23,318 bases of DNA, taken from the NCBI GenBank assembly GCA_902491795.1, contig CABUIX010000035.1, positions 1-23,318 on the forward strand. The letters run 5' to 3'. The notes below the pieces were generated by a model. It ran no database searches. It was not told the origin of the DNA and saw only the letters and a list, made by a program, of their open reading frames with translations. The DNA comes from an uncultured Bacteroidales bacterium (GTDB lineage: Bacteria > Bacteroidota > Bacteroidia > Bacteroidales > UBA932). A program made the position numbers and the translations under genes. Of the stretch, positions 6,374 through 15,396 are shown piece by piece; the stretch's first letter is position 1, and every line of letters starts with the position of its first letter.

Positions 6374-9253
6374 ATGACATCAAAACTATTGACCGCACTC
6401 ACGGCACTCGTCATCCTTTGCGGAACGGCGGGTGCACAGCAGGATGTTTCCCTGAACGGAGTATGGGAATTCAGGCTCGCCCGCAACGAAAAGGAAGCCG
6501 AAGCTTTGTCCGGATTCTACCGCAGCGACTTCAAGGCCCGCGGATTCGACAGGATTGAAGTCCCGTCGAACTGGGCCGTGCTCGGCTATGAAGAACCCGT
6601 CTACAGAGGATTCAAAGAAGACCGTGCAAGTGAAGGCTACTACAGGCTGAACTTCAGGACTCCCGAAGGCTTCAGCGGCAAGAGGCTGCTCCTGAATTTC
6701 GACGGAGTATGGTCGGAAGCCGAAGTATGGCTCAACGGAGAACTGCTCGGTACCCATGTCGGCGGATACACCGGCTTCTCTTTCACAATCACCGACAGGC
6801 TGAAAGAGGACGGAGATGACAACATTCTGGCAGTCAAGGTGATACAGACAGGCAGAGACTACAAGTTCGACACTTTTGATGACTGGACCCTGGGAGGGAT
6901 ATACAGGGATGTGAGCATTTCGGCGACTCCGCGCAAGCGCTGGATTGAATATGTGACAGCCGTCACGGACCTCGACTTCTACAACGAGGACGCCGAACTC
7001 GAAGTCAGGGCCATGATAGGCGACACCCACAAGAACACACTCCCCGGCAACTATCCCAGTCCGGGAGAGCCGTACAGTCTCCGGATGACGCTCTCCGACG
7101 CCGAAGGGCACATCGTACAGACGCGGACGCTGGAAGTCCCGGCCCACACATCCACAAGCAGGGAACTGAAACAGTCATTCCACCTGACACAGCCGGAGAA
7201 ATGGACTGCGGAGACCCCTTATCTCTACACTCTCAAGGTCGAACTCGTGGAGAAGGACGGAGTGAGCCAGGTCTGGCAGGACAAGATAGGCATACGTGAA
7301 ATAAGCACCGACGGAGGCGTATTCCGCATCAACGGCCAGACCGTAAAACTGCGCGGAGTAAACAGGCACGACGAGTATCCTGATGTCGGAAGGGCGACGC
7401 GACGCGAACACTGGCTCAAGGACATTAAGATGATGAAGGATGCCAACATCAACTATATCCGGTGCAGCCACTATACGCCGGCCGAAGGCTTCATCAGGCT
7501 CTGCGATTCTCTCGGAATGTATGTAAGCAACGAAGTTTCGCTCGGAGGTTCGGGGGACCTTATGTACGATCCTTCATATATGAGCTCCACACTGATCCGT
7601 ACAGACGAGACCGTGAGAAGGGACATCAACCGCGCTTCCATTGTAGTATGGTCTGTAGGGAACGAGGATCCGCTGACACCACAGCATCTTGCCGCCATCA
7701 AGTACATCAAGGCCCTTGATCCCACCAGGCCTGTGCTTATTCCATGGAGGCACGAGGGCTGGCTTCCGGAAGAGATAGACATGCTTTCCGTGCATTACTG
7801 GAAACCTGCAGAATACGACAGTATCGCCGGGAACTCAAGCCGGCCAATAATTTCCACCGAATACACGCACGCCTACGGAAACGAGGGGATGGGCGGACTG
7901 GACGAACGCTGGAAAGCCTTGACAAGACATCCTTCCGGAGCAGGAGCGGCAATATGGATGTGGGCAGACCAGGGTCTGTGGACCCCCACGGCCAGGCCGT
8001 CGGGCTACACCGACAGTTTCAGCAGCGACCCCCACCTGCGTATAGACGGGCAAGGATGGGACGGCATCGTGGATTCATGGCGCAACCCAACGGGAGACTA
8101 TTGGGAGACGAAAGCCGTATACGCCCCCGTATATCCCCTCGTGGAGACTGCAACGTTCACTCCGGGCGAACAAGAAGTGACCGTCCCCATACAGAACGAC
8201 TACGATTTCACGGACCTTTCCGAGGTCAGCATATATTGGGAGATTTTCGAAGAAGGAAAGAGTCTCGGCTGCGGAGAGGACAGAATTAACGGTGCGCCCC
8301 ACAGCGCCCACCTGTTCAGGCTCCCCGTTTCTGCCGTCTCTGCCGGTACAGACCCGAGCAGAAGTCACTACGCCCATTTGACATTCCTCGATTCGGAGGG
8401 ACGGGAAATCACAAGGCGCTCCATAGAACTGGTTCCTGCCACAATACCTATGAGGACATACGCTCCGGTAAAACTGGCACTGGACAAGGGAAAGACCATA
8501 ACAGTCACGGCCGGCAGGAACGAATATTTCTTCGACCCGGGCACCGGAGAGCTTTGCGGCATCTCGGCAAACGGGAAAATGCTTGCCGAAGGTCTGTCCC
8601 CAACTCTCTGGAGACCACTTGACCAATGCGAAGTCACGGCATTCTCCAAGCCTGACCGCAGATATGCCCACAATCTCAACGGGGCGGTGCCCGAAGTGCG
8701 GAGTCTGGAAACAAAGACTGCCGGAAGTTCCGTCATCATCACGGCAAGCGTAAGGTACAGAGTGGCCGAAGATGAATATTTCGACACCGAATACCGATAC
8801 ACCGTATCCGATGACGGATCTCTTGCCGTCCACTATGAAATCCTGGCACATCTGGGCATAAGTCAGCTGCCCATAGTGGGAATGAACCTGGCAACAACAG
8901 GACCCGAAAGCATCAAATGGCTCGGTCTCGGAGAAGCCGATGCCTGGCCATACAGGGACAGCGCCCCGATTTTCGGATACTGGGGCGGCAGCGCGGACAG
9001 CGTGTACGGGAACAAGGCCATGAGAAGAATCGACCTCGGGTTCGGCAACGAAACGCTTTCGGCTTCCGGCACCGGGTACTTCTGGCGCGACAGAGAAAGG
9101 CCCGAATCGGTCAGCCTGCTTTCGGAAGTGTTCGCACGTCCCGAGAAAGGCCGTCAGGCGGGCGAAGAGATGCCCGCATTGAGGACAGACACAGGCAAGC
9201 CGTTCTGCGGAGACATAATATTCAGCACGGCAGCAACAATTGAGGAGCACTGA
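6374..9253 (+). CDS. Glycoside hydrolase family 2, beta-galactosidase-like, exported
   Basis: The protein has 959 residues from the ATG at 6374; an in-frame ATG at 6365 is equally possible, and the 6317 ATG lies upstream of the predicted promoter. A signal peptide ends at about GTAGAQQ. GH2 architecture follows: an N-terminal jelly-roll sugar-binding domain (about 25-190), an immunoglobulin-like domain, a TIM barrel (about 310-600) and a C-terminal beta-galactosidase small-chain-like domain (about 700-950). The acid/base is predicted to be E431 in 'VVWSVGNEDP' and the nucleophile E496 in 'IISTEYTHAYGN', both in the usual LacZ-like contexts. A periplasmic location is expected because the signal lacks a lipobox. 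It would remove a non-reducing beta-linked sugar, probably galactose, though GH2 also includes glucuronidases, mannosidases and others. The C-terminal domain has WRPLDQCE where LacZ-type proteins usually have WRAPTDND-like residues, so specificity is uncertain. The next gene starts 3 nt after its stop. Confidence 0.9.
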   Translation: MTSKLLTALTALVILCGTAGAQQDVSLNGVWEFRLARNEKEAEALSGFYRSDFKARGFDRIEVPSNWAVLGYEEPVYRGFKEDRASEGYYRLNFRTPEGFSGKRLLLNFDGVWSEAEVWLNGELLGTHVGGYTGFSFTITDRLKEDGDDNILAVKVIQTGRDYKFDTFDDWTLGGIYRDVSISATPRKRWIEYVTAVTDLDFYNEDAELEVRAMIGDTHKNTLPGNYPSPGEPYSLRMTLSDAEGHIVQTRTLEVPAHTSTSRELKQSFHLTQPEKWTAETPYLYTLKVELVEKDGVSQVWQDKIGIREISTDGGVFRINGQTVKLRGVNRHDEYPDVGRATRREHWLKDIKMMKDANINYIRCSHYTPAEGFIRLCDSLGMYVSNEVSLGGSGDLMYDPSYMSSTLIRTDETVRRDINRASIVVWSVGNEDPLTPQHLAAIKYIKALDPTRPVLIPWRHEGWLPEEIDMLSVHYWKPAEYDSIAGNSSRPIISTEYTHAYGNEGMGGLDERWKALTRHPSGAGAAIWMWADQGLWTPTARPSGYTDSFSSDPHLRIDGQGWDGIVDSWRNPTGDYWETKAVYAPVYPLVETATFTPGEQEVTVPIQNDYDFTDLSEVSIYWEIFEEGKSLGCGEDRINGAPHSAHLFRLPVSAVSAGTDPSRSHYAHLTFLDSEGREITRRSIELVPATIPMRTYAPVKLALDKGKTITVTAGRNEYFFDPGTGELCGISANGKMLAEGLSPTLWRPLDQCEVTAFSKPDRRYAHNLNGAVPEVRSLETKTAGSSVIITASVRYRVAEDEYFDTEYRYTVSDDGSLAVHYEILAHLGISQLPIVGMNLATTGPESIKWLGLGEADAWPYRDSAPIFGYWGGSADSVYGNKAMRRIDLGFGNETLSASGTGYFWRDRERPESVSLLSEVFARPEKGRQAGEEMPALRTDTGKPFCGDIIFSTAATIEEH

Positions 9254-9256
9254 CAG

Positions 9257-12200
9257 ATGAAATCGGCTGGAATCACTGCTGCCCTGGCAATATTGTGTCT
9301 GGCAGCATCAGGTTGCGGGCAGGCTTCCCTCCGCTCCGGAGCGACGATGGAAGACGCATGGGAGGTTTTCTCCGCACCCCAAGACGGAAACAGGACAAAA
9401 GTATGGTGGTTCCACGGAGAGACCGAAACCACCAGGGAAGGCATCACAGCCGACCTCGAGGCTTTCAAAAGGGCAGGTGTCGGCGGAGTGGTCTACTATG
9501 ACCAGGTGCACGGTGACGGAGAAGGGGCCTTGCCCGCTTTCTCCGGAGAGTGGTGGGAAATGCTGAAGTTCGCGGCTTCTGAAGCCCGGCGTGCAGGTCT
9601 CGGCTTCGACATAAACATATCCAACGGATATGTGGCCGGCGGGCCGTGGATAAACGATTCTCTTGGAATGCAGAGGCTGCTGGCGGCAGACACCGTCGTC
9701 AGAGGCGGAAGGAAGCTGAGGATGGAACTCCCCGAACCTGAAGAACGCATATTCAGGGATGTCGCCGTCGTCGCTTTCCCTGCAAGGACAGGCCATATTG
9801 AGAAATATTGCAGCTGGACCATGAAAGACGGACATCTGGTTATGGAATCCGACAGCGCTGTCACCGTCAGGAGCATAAGCTACAGGACCGTGCTGAAGGG
9901 GAAGTCGAGAGGCGGGGCGATGAACGAGCCAGGCCCTCCTGCTGACAGATTCTACAGTCCTTCATTCCAGGAAAGACCCCCTGTCGGAACGCTCGAAACC
10001 TCTGACGACGGAATCCACTATACAAAAGTGTGCGACCTGCCTCCCCTGTATGCCCAGTGTTCCGCCAACTGGGACAGGAAAACCGTAGCTTTCCCGGCTG
10101 TCAGCGCCAGATTCTTCAGGCTGACCGCCACGGAAGACCTGAAGGGAGAAGTCTATCTTTCCTCTTCGGCCAGAATGAACAACTGGGAAGAAAAAACCGC
10201 ACTGTACGCCGAATACATAGACGACCGGGACACTCCATCCTACTCCGGCGACGAAGTCATCCGCTCCGGAGAACTTGTGGACCTGTCTGCACTGTCCCGG
10301 AACGGGACCGTTGAATGGGACGCTCCGGAAGGCGAATGGTGCGTCATGCGGTTCTACATGACACCGACAGGGGTCAAAAGCCGCCACGGAAGAAAGAATC
10401 TCATAGGCCTGGAGACAGACAAGCTCTCGCGCACCGCCACTCTCGTACACTGGAACAACTATGTGCAGCCCATACTTGACACCCTTGGAACGATAGGGAT
10501 AAAACCCGACGGAATCTGTATGGACAGCCATGAGGCGGGTTCGCAGAACTGGACGCCCGGATTCGAGAAAGAGTTCGCCTCAAGGCGTGGATACTCCATA
10601 ATGGAATACCTGCCGGTGATGGCGGGACTTGTGGTGGACAGCAGCGAAAAAACCGAAAAGATACTGTATGATCTGAGGAGCACCATTTCCGAATGTGTGG
10701 CAGACAACTATTTCGGAGAACTCCAAAGACTGGCCGACAGTGCCGGACTTGAGTTCACGGCACAGGCCATGGGCAACGGGCAGAGTATGGTGGTTGACAA
10801 TCTCGCTGTGAAAGGCCGTGTAGAAAGACCCCAGGGTGAATTCTGGGCAAGACACACCAACGGCAGCTACGACATAAAGGAAGCCTCCAGCGCCGCTCAT
10901 ATATACGGCAAGACCATAGCCTCCGCGGAAGCATTCACCGACATGAAATACCATCATACCTTAGCCGACATGAAGGTCCTCGCCGACTTCGCATATGCGA
11001 ACCAGGTGAATGAGTTCGTCGTATGTGCATCGGCTTACCAACCGTGGATGGACCGCGTTCCGGGAAACACGGCCGGGGGCTGGCATTTCTGCCTCAACAG
11101 AAACAACACCTACTGGGAATACAGCCGTTCCTTCTGGGATTATCAGGCCCGCTGTGCCGGAGTGCTCAGACTCGGGACACCCGCACCTGACCTGTGCATA
11201 TACCTTGGAAACAATTCTCCTGTAAAACTCCAAACCTACCGTCTTCCCGTAATACCACCCGGCTACGACTTCGATGTGTGCACGGCCGACGGGCTGCTTG
11301 GACAGACTTACGGCGAGGATGGAAAGCTGAAACTGAAATCCGGAGGAGAATACAGGATACTTGTCATCGAGGACTTGAGCGATGTCCCGGAAGATGTGGA
11401 AAAGCATATAGCAGGACTCAGAGCAGAAGGCGTACCCGTCTGCAGCAGCGGGGATCTTTCCGATGCGCTGCGCAAATACGGGATAAAGCCGGACCTTGTC
11501 GACAGCAGCAGGCACACAGTTGACAGCAAGATACATTTCGGACACAGGATTCTCTCGGACGCAGACATGTATTTCATTTGCAACCACAGCAAGGACAGTT
11601 ACCGGGGCGGCATTTCAGTCAGAAGCGGATACGGCAATGCATATTGGTGGAATCCGCTTGACGGAAGCCGTGTCAGGCTGGAATCCTCGTCCGACGGAGA
11701 ATACCGCACAGTAGCCATGGCTCTGGCACCGGAGGAATCGGGATTCCTCGTAGTGTCAGACGTCCAGATAGACGGACTGAAGACCCGTGTTCCGGATGCC
11801 GTGGAAAAGACGGTCGAAATCAGCGGACCATGGGAAATATACTTCGACCCTGTGAACGGCGGATGCGGATCCGTCTCTGCCGACAGGCTTTTCGACTGGT
11901 CGGGAAGTACGGATCCCCGCATACGCTACTATTCGGGGACGGCAATCTACAGTTGTTCTTTCGAAATGGACCCCATCGACCTTGATTCAGAAGTCTTCCT
12001 GCAGTTCTCGCGTCTCGGGGCAATAGCCCGGGTATCCGTGAATGGCAGCTTAGCCGGCGACGTATGGTGTTCTCCGTGGAAAGTGGAAATCGGGCATCTC
12101 CTGCACGAAGGTGACAACGAACTGAAGATAGAAGTCACGAACACCCTCGCCAACAGAATAATAGGCGATGCCATGAAACCGGATTCCGGACGAAGCACCT

Positions 12201-12292
12201 ACTCCACCACGGAAATCTACGGGAAGGACGACACGCCCTATGCTTCAGGAATCATAGGCCCCCTCTGTCTGACTATAAGGGAAAATGATTAA
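9257..12292 (+). CDS. GH106-like alpha-L-rhamnosidase
   Basis: The protein has 1011 residues. The N-terminus has a hydrophobic signal and a weak lipobox (ASGC, cysteine 20), so it may be an outer-membrane lipoprotein. No acidic residues follow the cysteine, which argues against surface export. The first conserved block, 'KVWWFHGETETTREGITADL' followed by 'FKRAGVGGVVYYD', is characteristic of GH106. Two conserved acids stand out: E426 in 'MDSHEAGSQNWTPGFEKEF' and E558 in 'ASAEAFTD'. Their spacing of 132 residues equals that of the catalytic pair I recall for the Bacteroides thetaiotaomicron GH106 enzyme BT0986 (E461/E593). A C-terminal GH2-like beta-sandwich contains 'VSVNGSLAGDVWCSPWKVEI'. 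GH106 enzymes release terminal alpha-L-rhamnose by inversion, mainly from pectic rhamnogalacturonans. The family call is good; the exact linkage is unknown. It is co-transcribed with the GH2 gene. Confidence 0.85.
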   Translation: MKSAGITAALAILCLAASGCGQASLRSGATMEDAWEVFSAPQDGNRTKVWWFHGETETTREGITADLEAFKRAGVGGVVYYDQVHGDGEGALPAFSGEWWEMLKFAASEARRAGLGFDINISNGYVAGGPWINDSLGMQRLLAADTVVRGGRKLRMELPEPEERIFRDVAVVAFPARTGHIEKYCSWTMKDGHLVMESDSAVTVRSISYRTVLKGKSRGGAMNEPGPPADRFYSPSFQERPPVGTLETSDDGIHYTKVCDLPPLYAQCSANWDRKTVAFPAVSARFFRLTATEDLKGEVYLSSSARMNNWEEKTALYAEYIDDRDTPSYSGDEVIRSGELVDLSALSRNGTVEWDAPEGEWCVMRFYMTPTGVKSRHGRKNLIGLETDKLSRTATLVHWNNYVQPILDTLGTIGIKPDGICMDSHEAGSQNWTPGFEKEFASRRGYSIMEYLPVMAGLVVDSSEKTEKILYDLRSTISECVADNYFGELQRLADSAGLEFTAQAMGNGQSMVVDNLAVKGRVERPQGEFWARHTNGSYDIKEASSAAHIYGKTIASAEAFTDMKYHHTLADMKVLADFAYANQVNEFVVCASAYQPWMDRVPGNTAGGWHFCLNRNNTYWEYSRSFWDYQARCAGVLRLGTPAPDLCIYLGNNSPVKLQTYRLPVIPPGYDFDVCTADGLLGQTYGEDGKLKLKSGGEYRILVIEDLSDVPEDVEKHIAGLRAEGVPVCSSGDLSDALRKYGIKPDLVDSSRHTVDSKIHFGHRILSDADMYFICNHSKDSYRGGISVRSGYGNAYWWNPLDGSRVRLESSSDGEYRTVAMALAPEESGFLVVSDVQIDGLKTRVPDAVEKTVEISGPWEIYFDPVNGGCGSVSADRLFDWSGSTDPRIRYYSGTAIYSCSFEMDPIDLDSEVFLQFSRLGAIARVSVNGSLAGDVWCSPWKVEIGHLLHEGDNELKIEVTNTLANRIIGDAMKPDSGRSTYSTTEIYGKDDTPYASGIIGPLCLTIREND

Positions 12293-12297
12293 CTTTG
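12290..12297 (+). promoter_or_regulatory. Possible internal -7 box before the esterase gene
   Basis: TAACTTTG, which includes the GH106 stop codon TAA, matches TAnnTTTG and sits 19 nt before the esterase ATG. No good TTG-like element is found 19-21 nt upstream, so it may be coincidental. Confidence 0.25.
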
Positions 12298-12316
12298 GCC
12301 AGTTATTGACTGCCTT

Positions 12317-13783
12317 ATGAATACCGGAAAACTAGTGTCACTTGCGGCTGCAACTCTCTTTGCATGCTGCCACATTGCATCAGCCCAGATAGGCCTGCCC
12401 AAGATCATCGGGGACAACATGATTCTCCAGCAGGGCAAGGAGGTGGCAATCTGGGGCACCGGCGTGCCCGGAAGAAGGATTTCAGTGAAATTCGACGGAC
12501 AGAACGTCAGGACCACGGTTGGAGAGGACGGCAAATGGATGCTGCACCTTTCTCCCATGGATGCCTGCTCCGAAGCGCGGAGAATGACGGTTTCCGACGG
12601 AAAAACCACGGTCAGGATCGAGGACGTGCTCGTCGGCGAGGTATGGCTGGCCTCAGGACAGTCCAACATGGAATACAGGATGAGCAGGCCGGCCAACTAT
12701 GTTCTCCAGCAGCGAGGGGAAGACATTCAGGCGGAAGTCCTCGAACAGGGCGGTGACAAGCGCATCCGCGTGCTCTATGTGGAGAAGAAAGTCGGGACCG
12801 ACACATTGCCGAGCCAGGGATGGAAACCCTCGTCCAGAGAGACCATAGCCGCAGTCTCGGCTCCCGGATATCTGTTCGCCAAAACGATTGCCGACAGCCT
12901 GGATGTCCCTGTCGGAATCATCAGCAGCTCATGGGGAGGCTCCGAAATCGAAGTCTGGATGCCGGAGGAGGTCATAGGCGAATATACTGCCGGACACCCG
13001 GAAAGCGTCAACAACAGAATACGCCCGTCCGCATTCGGCTCAAAATTCGCCTCCATGATCCGTCCCATGATTCCGTATACGGTAAGGGGCTTCCTGTGGT
13101 ATCAGGGCGAAAGCAACCTTATAGACAACCCCGGAAGTTTCACTTCATACTACGACAAGCAGAAACTCCTTGTGGAAAGCTGGAGGGCGCTGTGGGGCGA
13201 CAGCTCGCTCCCGTTCTACTATGTGCAGCTTGCACCGTATGCCTACTCGCAACGCAGAGACAGGCATCCGATAGGCAGGGATGTCCTGCCGCAATTCTGG
13301 GAAATCCAGCAAAGATTGATGGAGGTACCTCATACAGGAATGGCTTCGACAACCGACCTCGTCGACAGGATCGGGGACATACATCCGCCGTACAAGCACA
13401 TTGTAGATTACAGACTGGCGCTGTGGGCCCTCAGGGACGAATACGGACGGAGCGGCCTTGAAACTCTCGGCCCCGTATTCGAGTCCGCACAGGTCAGTGA
13501 GGGGAAGCTGGAGCTGAGCTTCTCGCATGCCGACGGGATGAAGACTTCCGACGGGAAGCCCGCAAACTGGTTCCAGCTCATATATTCAAACGGAAGAAGC
13601 GGCAGTCCTGAGCCTGTCATCTCAGGGAACAAGCTGATCTTCAGCATACCGGAAGGATACAGAGTCGAGGAGATCAGGTTCGGATGGGACGAAACAGCGA
13701 TGCCGAACCTCATGAACGGTGCCGGTCTTCCGGCCCTGCCCTTCCGCTACAGTTTCGCAGAAGCCGCCGGAGAGGATATCTGA
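12317..13783 (+). CDS. SGNH carbohydrate esterase, sialate O-acetylesterase family
   Basis: This 488-residue protein has a signal peptide ending at about HIASAQ. The N-terminal part ('LPKIIGDNMILQQGKEVAIW', then a short beta-domain to about residue 95) is the typical start of the sialate-O-acetylesterase/DUF303 family. The catalytic serine is S116 in ASGQSNME. Further family blocks are 'IISSSWGGSEIEVW', 'FLWYQGESN' (E265) and GDIHP, which supplies D354 and H356 of the triad. The enzyme would be periplasmic and remove O-acetyl groups. The family includes sialate, xylan and pectin-type acetylesterases, and no sialidase or sialic acid genes are seen here, so an acetylated plant-type glycan is more likely. 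It starts 24 nt after the GH106 gene and is probably in its operon. It ends 34 bp from the convergent YfcE gene, with no clear terminator between them. Confidence 0.88.
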   Translation: MNTGKLVSLAAATLFACCHIASAQIGLPKIIGDNMILQQGKEVAIWGTGVPGRRISVKFDGQNVRTTVGEDGKWMLHLSPMDACSEARRMTVSDGKTTVRIEDVLVGEVWLASGQSNMEYRMSRPANYVLQQRGEDIQAEVLEQGGDKRIRVLYVEKKVGTDTLPSQGWKPSSRETIAAVSAPGYLFAKTIADSLDVPVGIISSSWGGSEIEVWMPEEVIGEYTAGHPESVNNRIRPSAFGSKFASMIRPMIPYTVRGFLWYQGESNLIDNPGSFTSYYDKQKLLVESWRALWGDSSLPFYYVQLAPYAYSQRRDRHPIGRDVLPQFWEIQQRLMEVPHTGMASTTDLVDRIGDIHPPYKHIVDYRLALWALRDEYGRSGLETLGPVFESAQVSEGKLELSFSHADGMKTSDGKPANWFQLIYSNGRSGSPEPVISGNKLIFSIPEGYRVEEIRFGWDETAMPNLMNGAGLPALPFRYSFAEAAGEDI

Positions 13784-13817
13784 GACGTACGGTGAATCGC
13801 AATGACGGCAGGAAATT

Positions 13818-14321
13818 TCAGTCCTTCTGTGCACGCGGAAGCTGAAAGACCTCCATGCCGTGCAGCTTGCCGTCGTCAATTCTTACGCGCAAAGCCGTAC
13901 GCATGACATGCCAGCCCTGTATGCCGGCAGCTCCGGGATTGATGTAAAGCATATTGCGCTGTCTGTCGTTCATCACTTTAAGTATGTGCGAATGCCCGCA
14001 GACGAAAACGTCCGGGTGATAAGCGTCGATCAGAACCTTTGCGTCCTTGTCATAGTGGCCCGGTGAGCCGCCGATATGCTTGAGGAGCACGCGAATTCCC
14101 TGAATCTCAATAATCTTGGATTCAGGGAATTCGCTGCGTATGTCCTGACCGTCACAATTGCCGTACACTCCGACAAGAGGCTTGAAAGCCGCAATGCTGT
14201 CGGCGAATTCAATTCCGCCTCCGAAATCACCGGCATGCCATATCACGTCAACGGGTTCCAGAAACTTCCGGAACCCTGCGCTGAACACCCCGTGAGTGTC
14301 ACTGATTATTCCGACGAACAT
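13818..14321 (-). CDS. YfcE/MJ0936-type metallophosphoesterase
   Basis: The protein is a single calcineurin-like phosphoesterase domain of 167 residues, close to family length. All metal motifs are present: D8-x-H10 in ISDTHG, D32 in HAGD, N55 in YGNCD, H82, and H110-S-H112 in CGHSH. Members hydrolyse phosphodiesters such as bis-pNPP in vitro with Mn; the physiological substrate is generally unknown. It is cytoplasmic, with no signal peptide. Its ATG overlaps the galE stop (TGATG at 14323-14319), so translation is likely coupled. It is the last gene of the leftward train. Confidence 0.9.
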   Translation of the reverse strand: MFVGIISDTHGVFSAGFRKFLEPVDVIWHAGDFGGGIEFADSIAAFKPLVGVYGNCDGQDIRSEFPESKIIEIQGIRVLLKHIGGSPGHYDKDAKVLIDAYHPDVFVCGHSHILKVMNDRQRNMLYINPGAAGIQGWHVMRTALRVRIDDGKLHGMEVFQLPRAQKD

Positions 14322-15346
14322 CAGTCCTGTCCCGCAAGATGCTTCTCCCAGGCCCAGGCGGCGGCGAGAGTCTCGTCCACACTGCGCTCAGCCTTCCAGC
14401 CGAGTTCCCTGTTGGCAAGGGAAGTGTCGGCCCATATTGCCGGAACATCACCGGCGCGGCGGGGAGCGAACTTCCAGTTGAGCTTGAGACGGTTGACCTT
14501 CTCGAAGGAATTGATGAGTTCCAGAACGGATACGGGACGCCCCGTGCCGATGTTGAATATCTCGTAATCATCCTTCATCCTGCCGTCAAGCATCCTGGAG
14601 ACAGCGCAGACATGGGCCTTGGCCAGATCGACAATGTCGATGTAGTCACGCAGGCAAGTGCCGTCAGGAGTGTCGTAGTCGTTGCCGAATACAGAAAGGC
14701 ACTCCCTCTTCCCTATCGCTGTCTGTGTAATGAACGGAACAAGATTGTTTGGCACCCCGCGTGGAAGTTCTCCGATAAGTGCTGAAGGATGTGCGCCGAT
14801 AGGATTGAAATATCGCAGCGCTATTCCCTTGATTCCGGCATAAGCATGCACACTGTCCCTCAGGATATCCTCGCATATCTGCTTGGTGTTTCCGTAAGGA
14901 GAAGTGGCCGGCTGGCGCGGTGTCTGTTCGGTCACCGGCAGCTTGTCGGCAACCCCATAGACTGTCGCGGAAGACGAGAACAGAATGTTGCACCCGCCCT
15001 GGCGTCTCGAAGCCTCAACAATGTTCAGAAAAGACGCGAGATTGTTGCGGTAGTATTTCAGAGGTTCCGCAACAGATTCGCCGACGGCCTTGAACGCTGC
15101 AAAATGAATCACGGCGTCAATCCTGTAATCCGAGAACAGTTTCTCCACCGCAGCAAAGTCACAGAAGTCCATCTTCACAAGCGGCAGCTTCCTGCCGAGA
15201 ATGCGGCAAACTCCGTTGTAGTTGGTCTCGTCGCAATTCGACATGTTGTCGGCAATCACGACATCGTAGCCGGCCTGCGACAGTTCCACGGTCACATGGC
15301 TTCCGATAAATCCGGCACCTCCGGAAACAAGTACAGTCTTAGACAT
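14321..15346 (-). CDS. galE: UDP-glucose 4-epimerase
   Basis: This 341-residue extended short-chain dehydrogenase interconverts UDP-glucose and UDP-galactose in the cytoplasm. The NAD-binding motif GGAGFIG is at residues 9-15. The catalytic serine S126 is in 'FSSSATVYG', and Y151/K155 form the YxxxK motif (YGNTK). These match the S124/Y149/K153 of E. coli GalE in order and spacing. The start at 15346 puts the Rossmann strand at the N-terminus; the frame stays open far upstream to 15604, but that part overlaps the beta-barrel gene and is not GalE-like. The gene lies 50 nt after the beta-barrel gene and overlaps the YfcE gene by one base. GalE may serve galactose released by the PUL or surface polysaccharide synthesis; its place behind an export system is not explained by either. 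Confidence 0.95.
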   Translation of the reverse strand: MSKTVLVSGGAGFIGSHVTVELSQAGYDVVIADNMSNCDETNYNGVCRILGRKLPLVKMDFCDFAAVEKLFSDYRIDAVIHFAAFKAVGESVAEPLKYYRNNLASFLNIVEASRRQGGCNILFSSSATVYGVADKLPVTEQTPRQPATSPYGNTKQICEDILRDSVHAYAGIKGIALRYFNPIGAHPSALIGELPRGVPNNLVPFITQTAIGKRECLSVFGNDYDTPDGTCLRDYIDIVDLAKAHVCAVSRMLDGRMKDDYEIFNIGTGRPVSVLELINSFEKVNRLKLNWKFAPRRAGDVPAIWADTSLANRELGWKAERSVDETLAAAWAWEKHLAGQD

Positions 15347-15396
15347 ATCAAGATCAATATTTTCACATTCAAAATTCATCCTGCCCATGGCGATGT

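Noticed and set aside
8075..9250. A 391-codon open frame on the minus strand.
   Set aside because: It lies wholly inside the GH2 coding region on the opposite strand, has no recognisable domain, and is rich in C/R/S as expected for a shadow of a high-GC gene.
13784..13817. A shared terminator between the convergent esterase and YfcE genes.
   Set aside because: No stable inverted repeat or T-run was found in the 34-bp gap.
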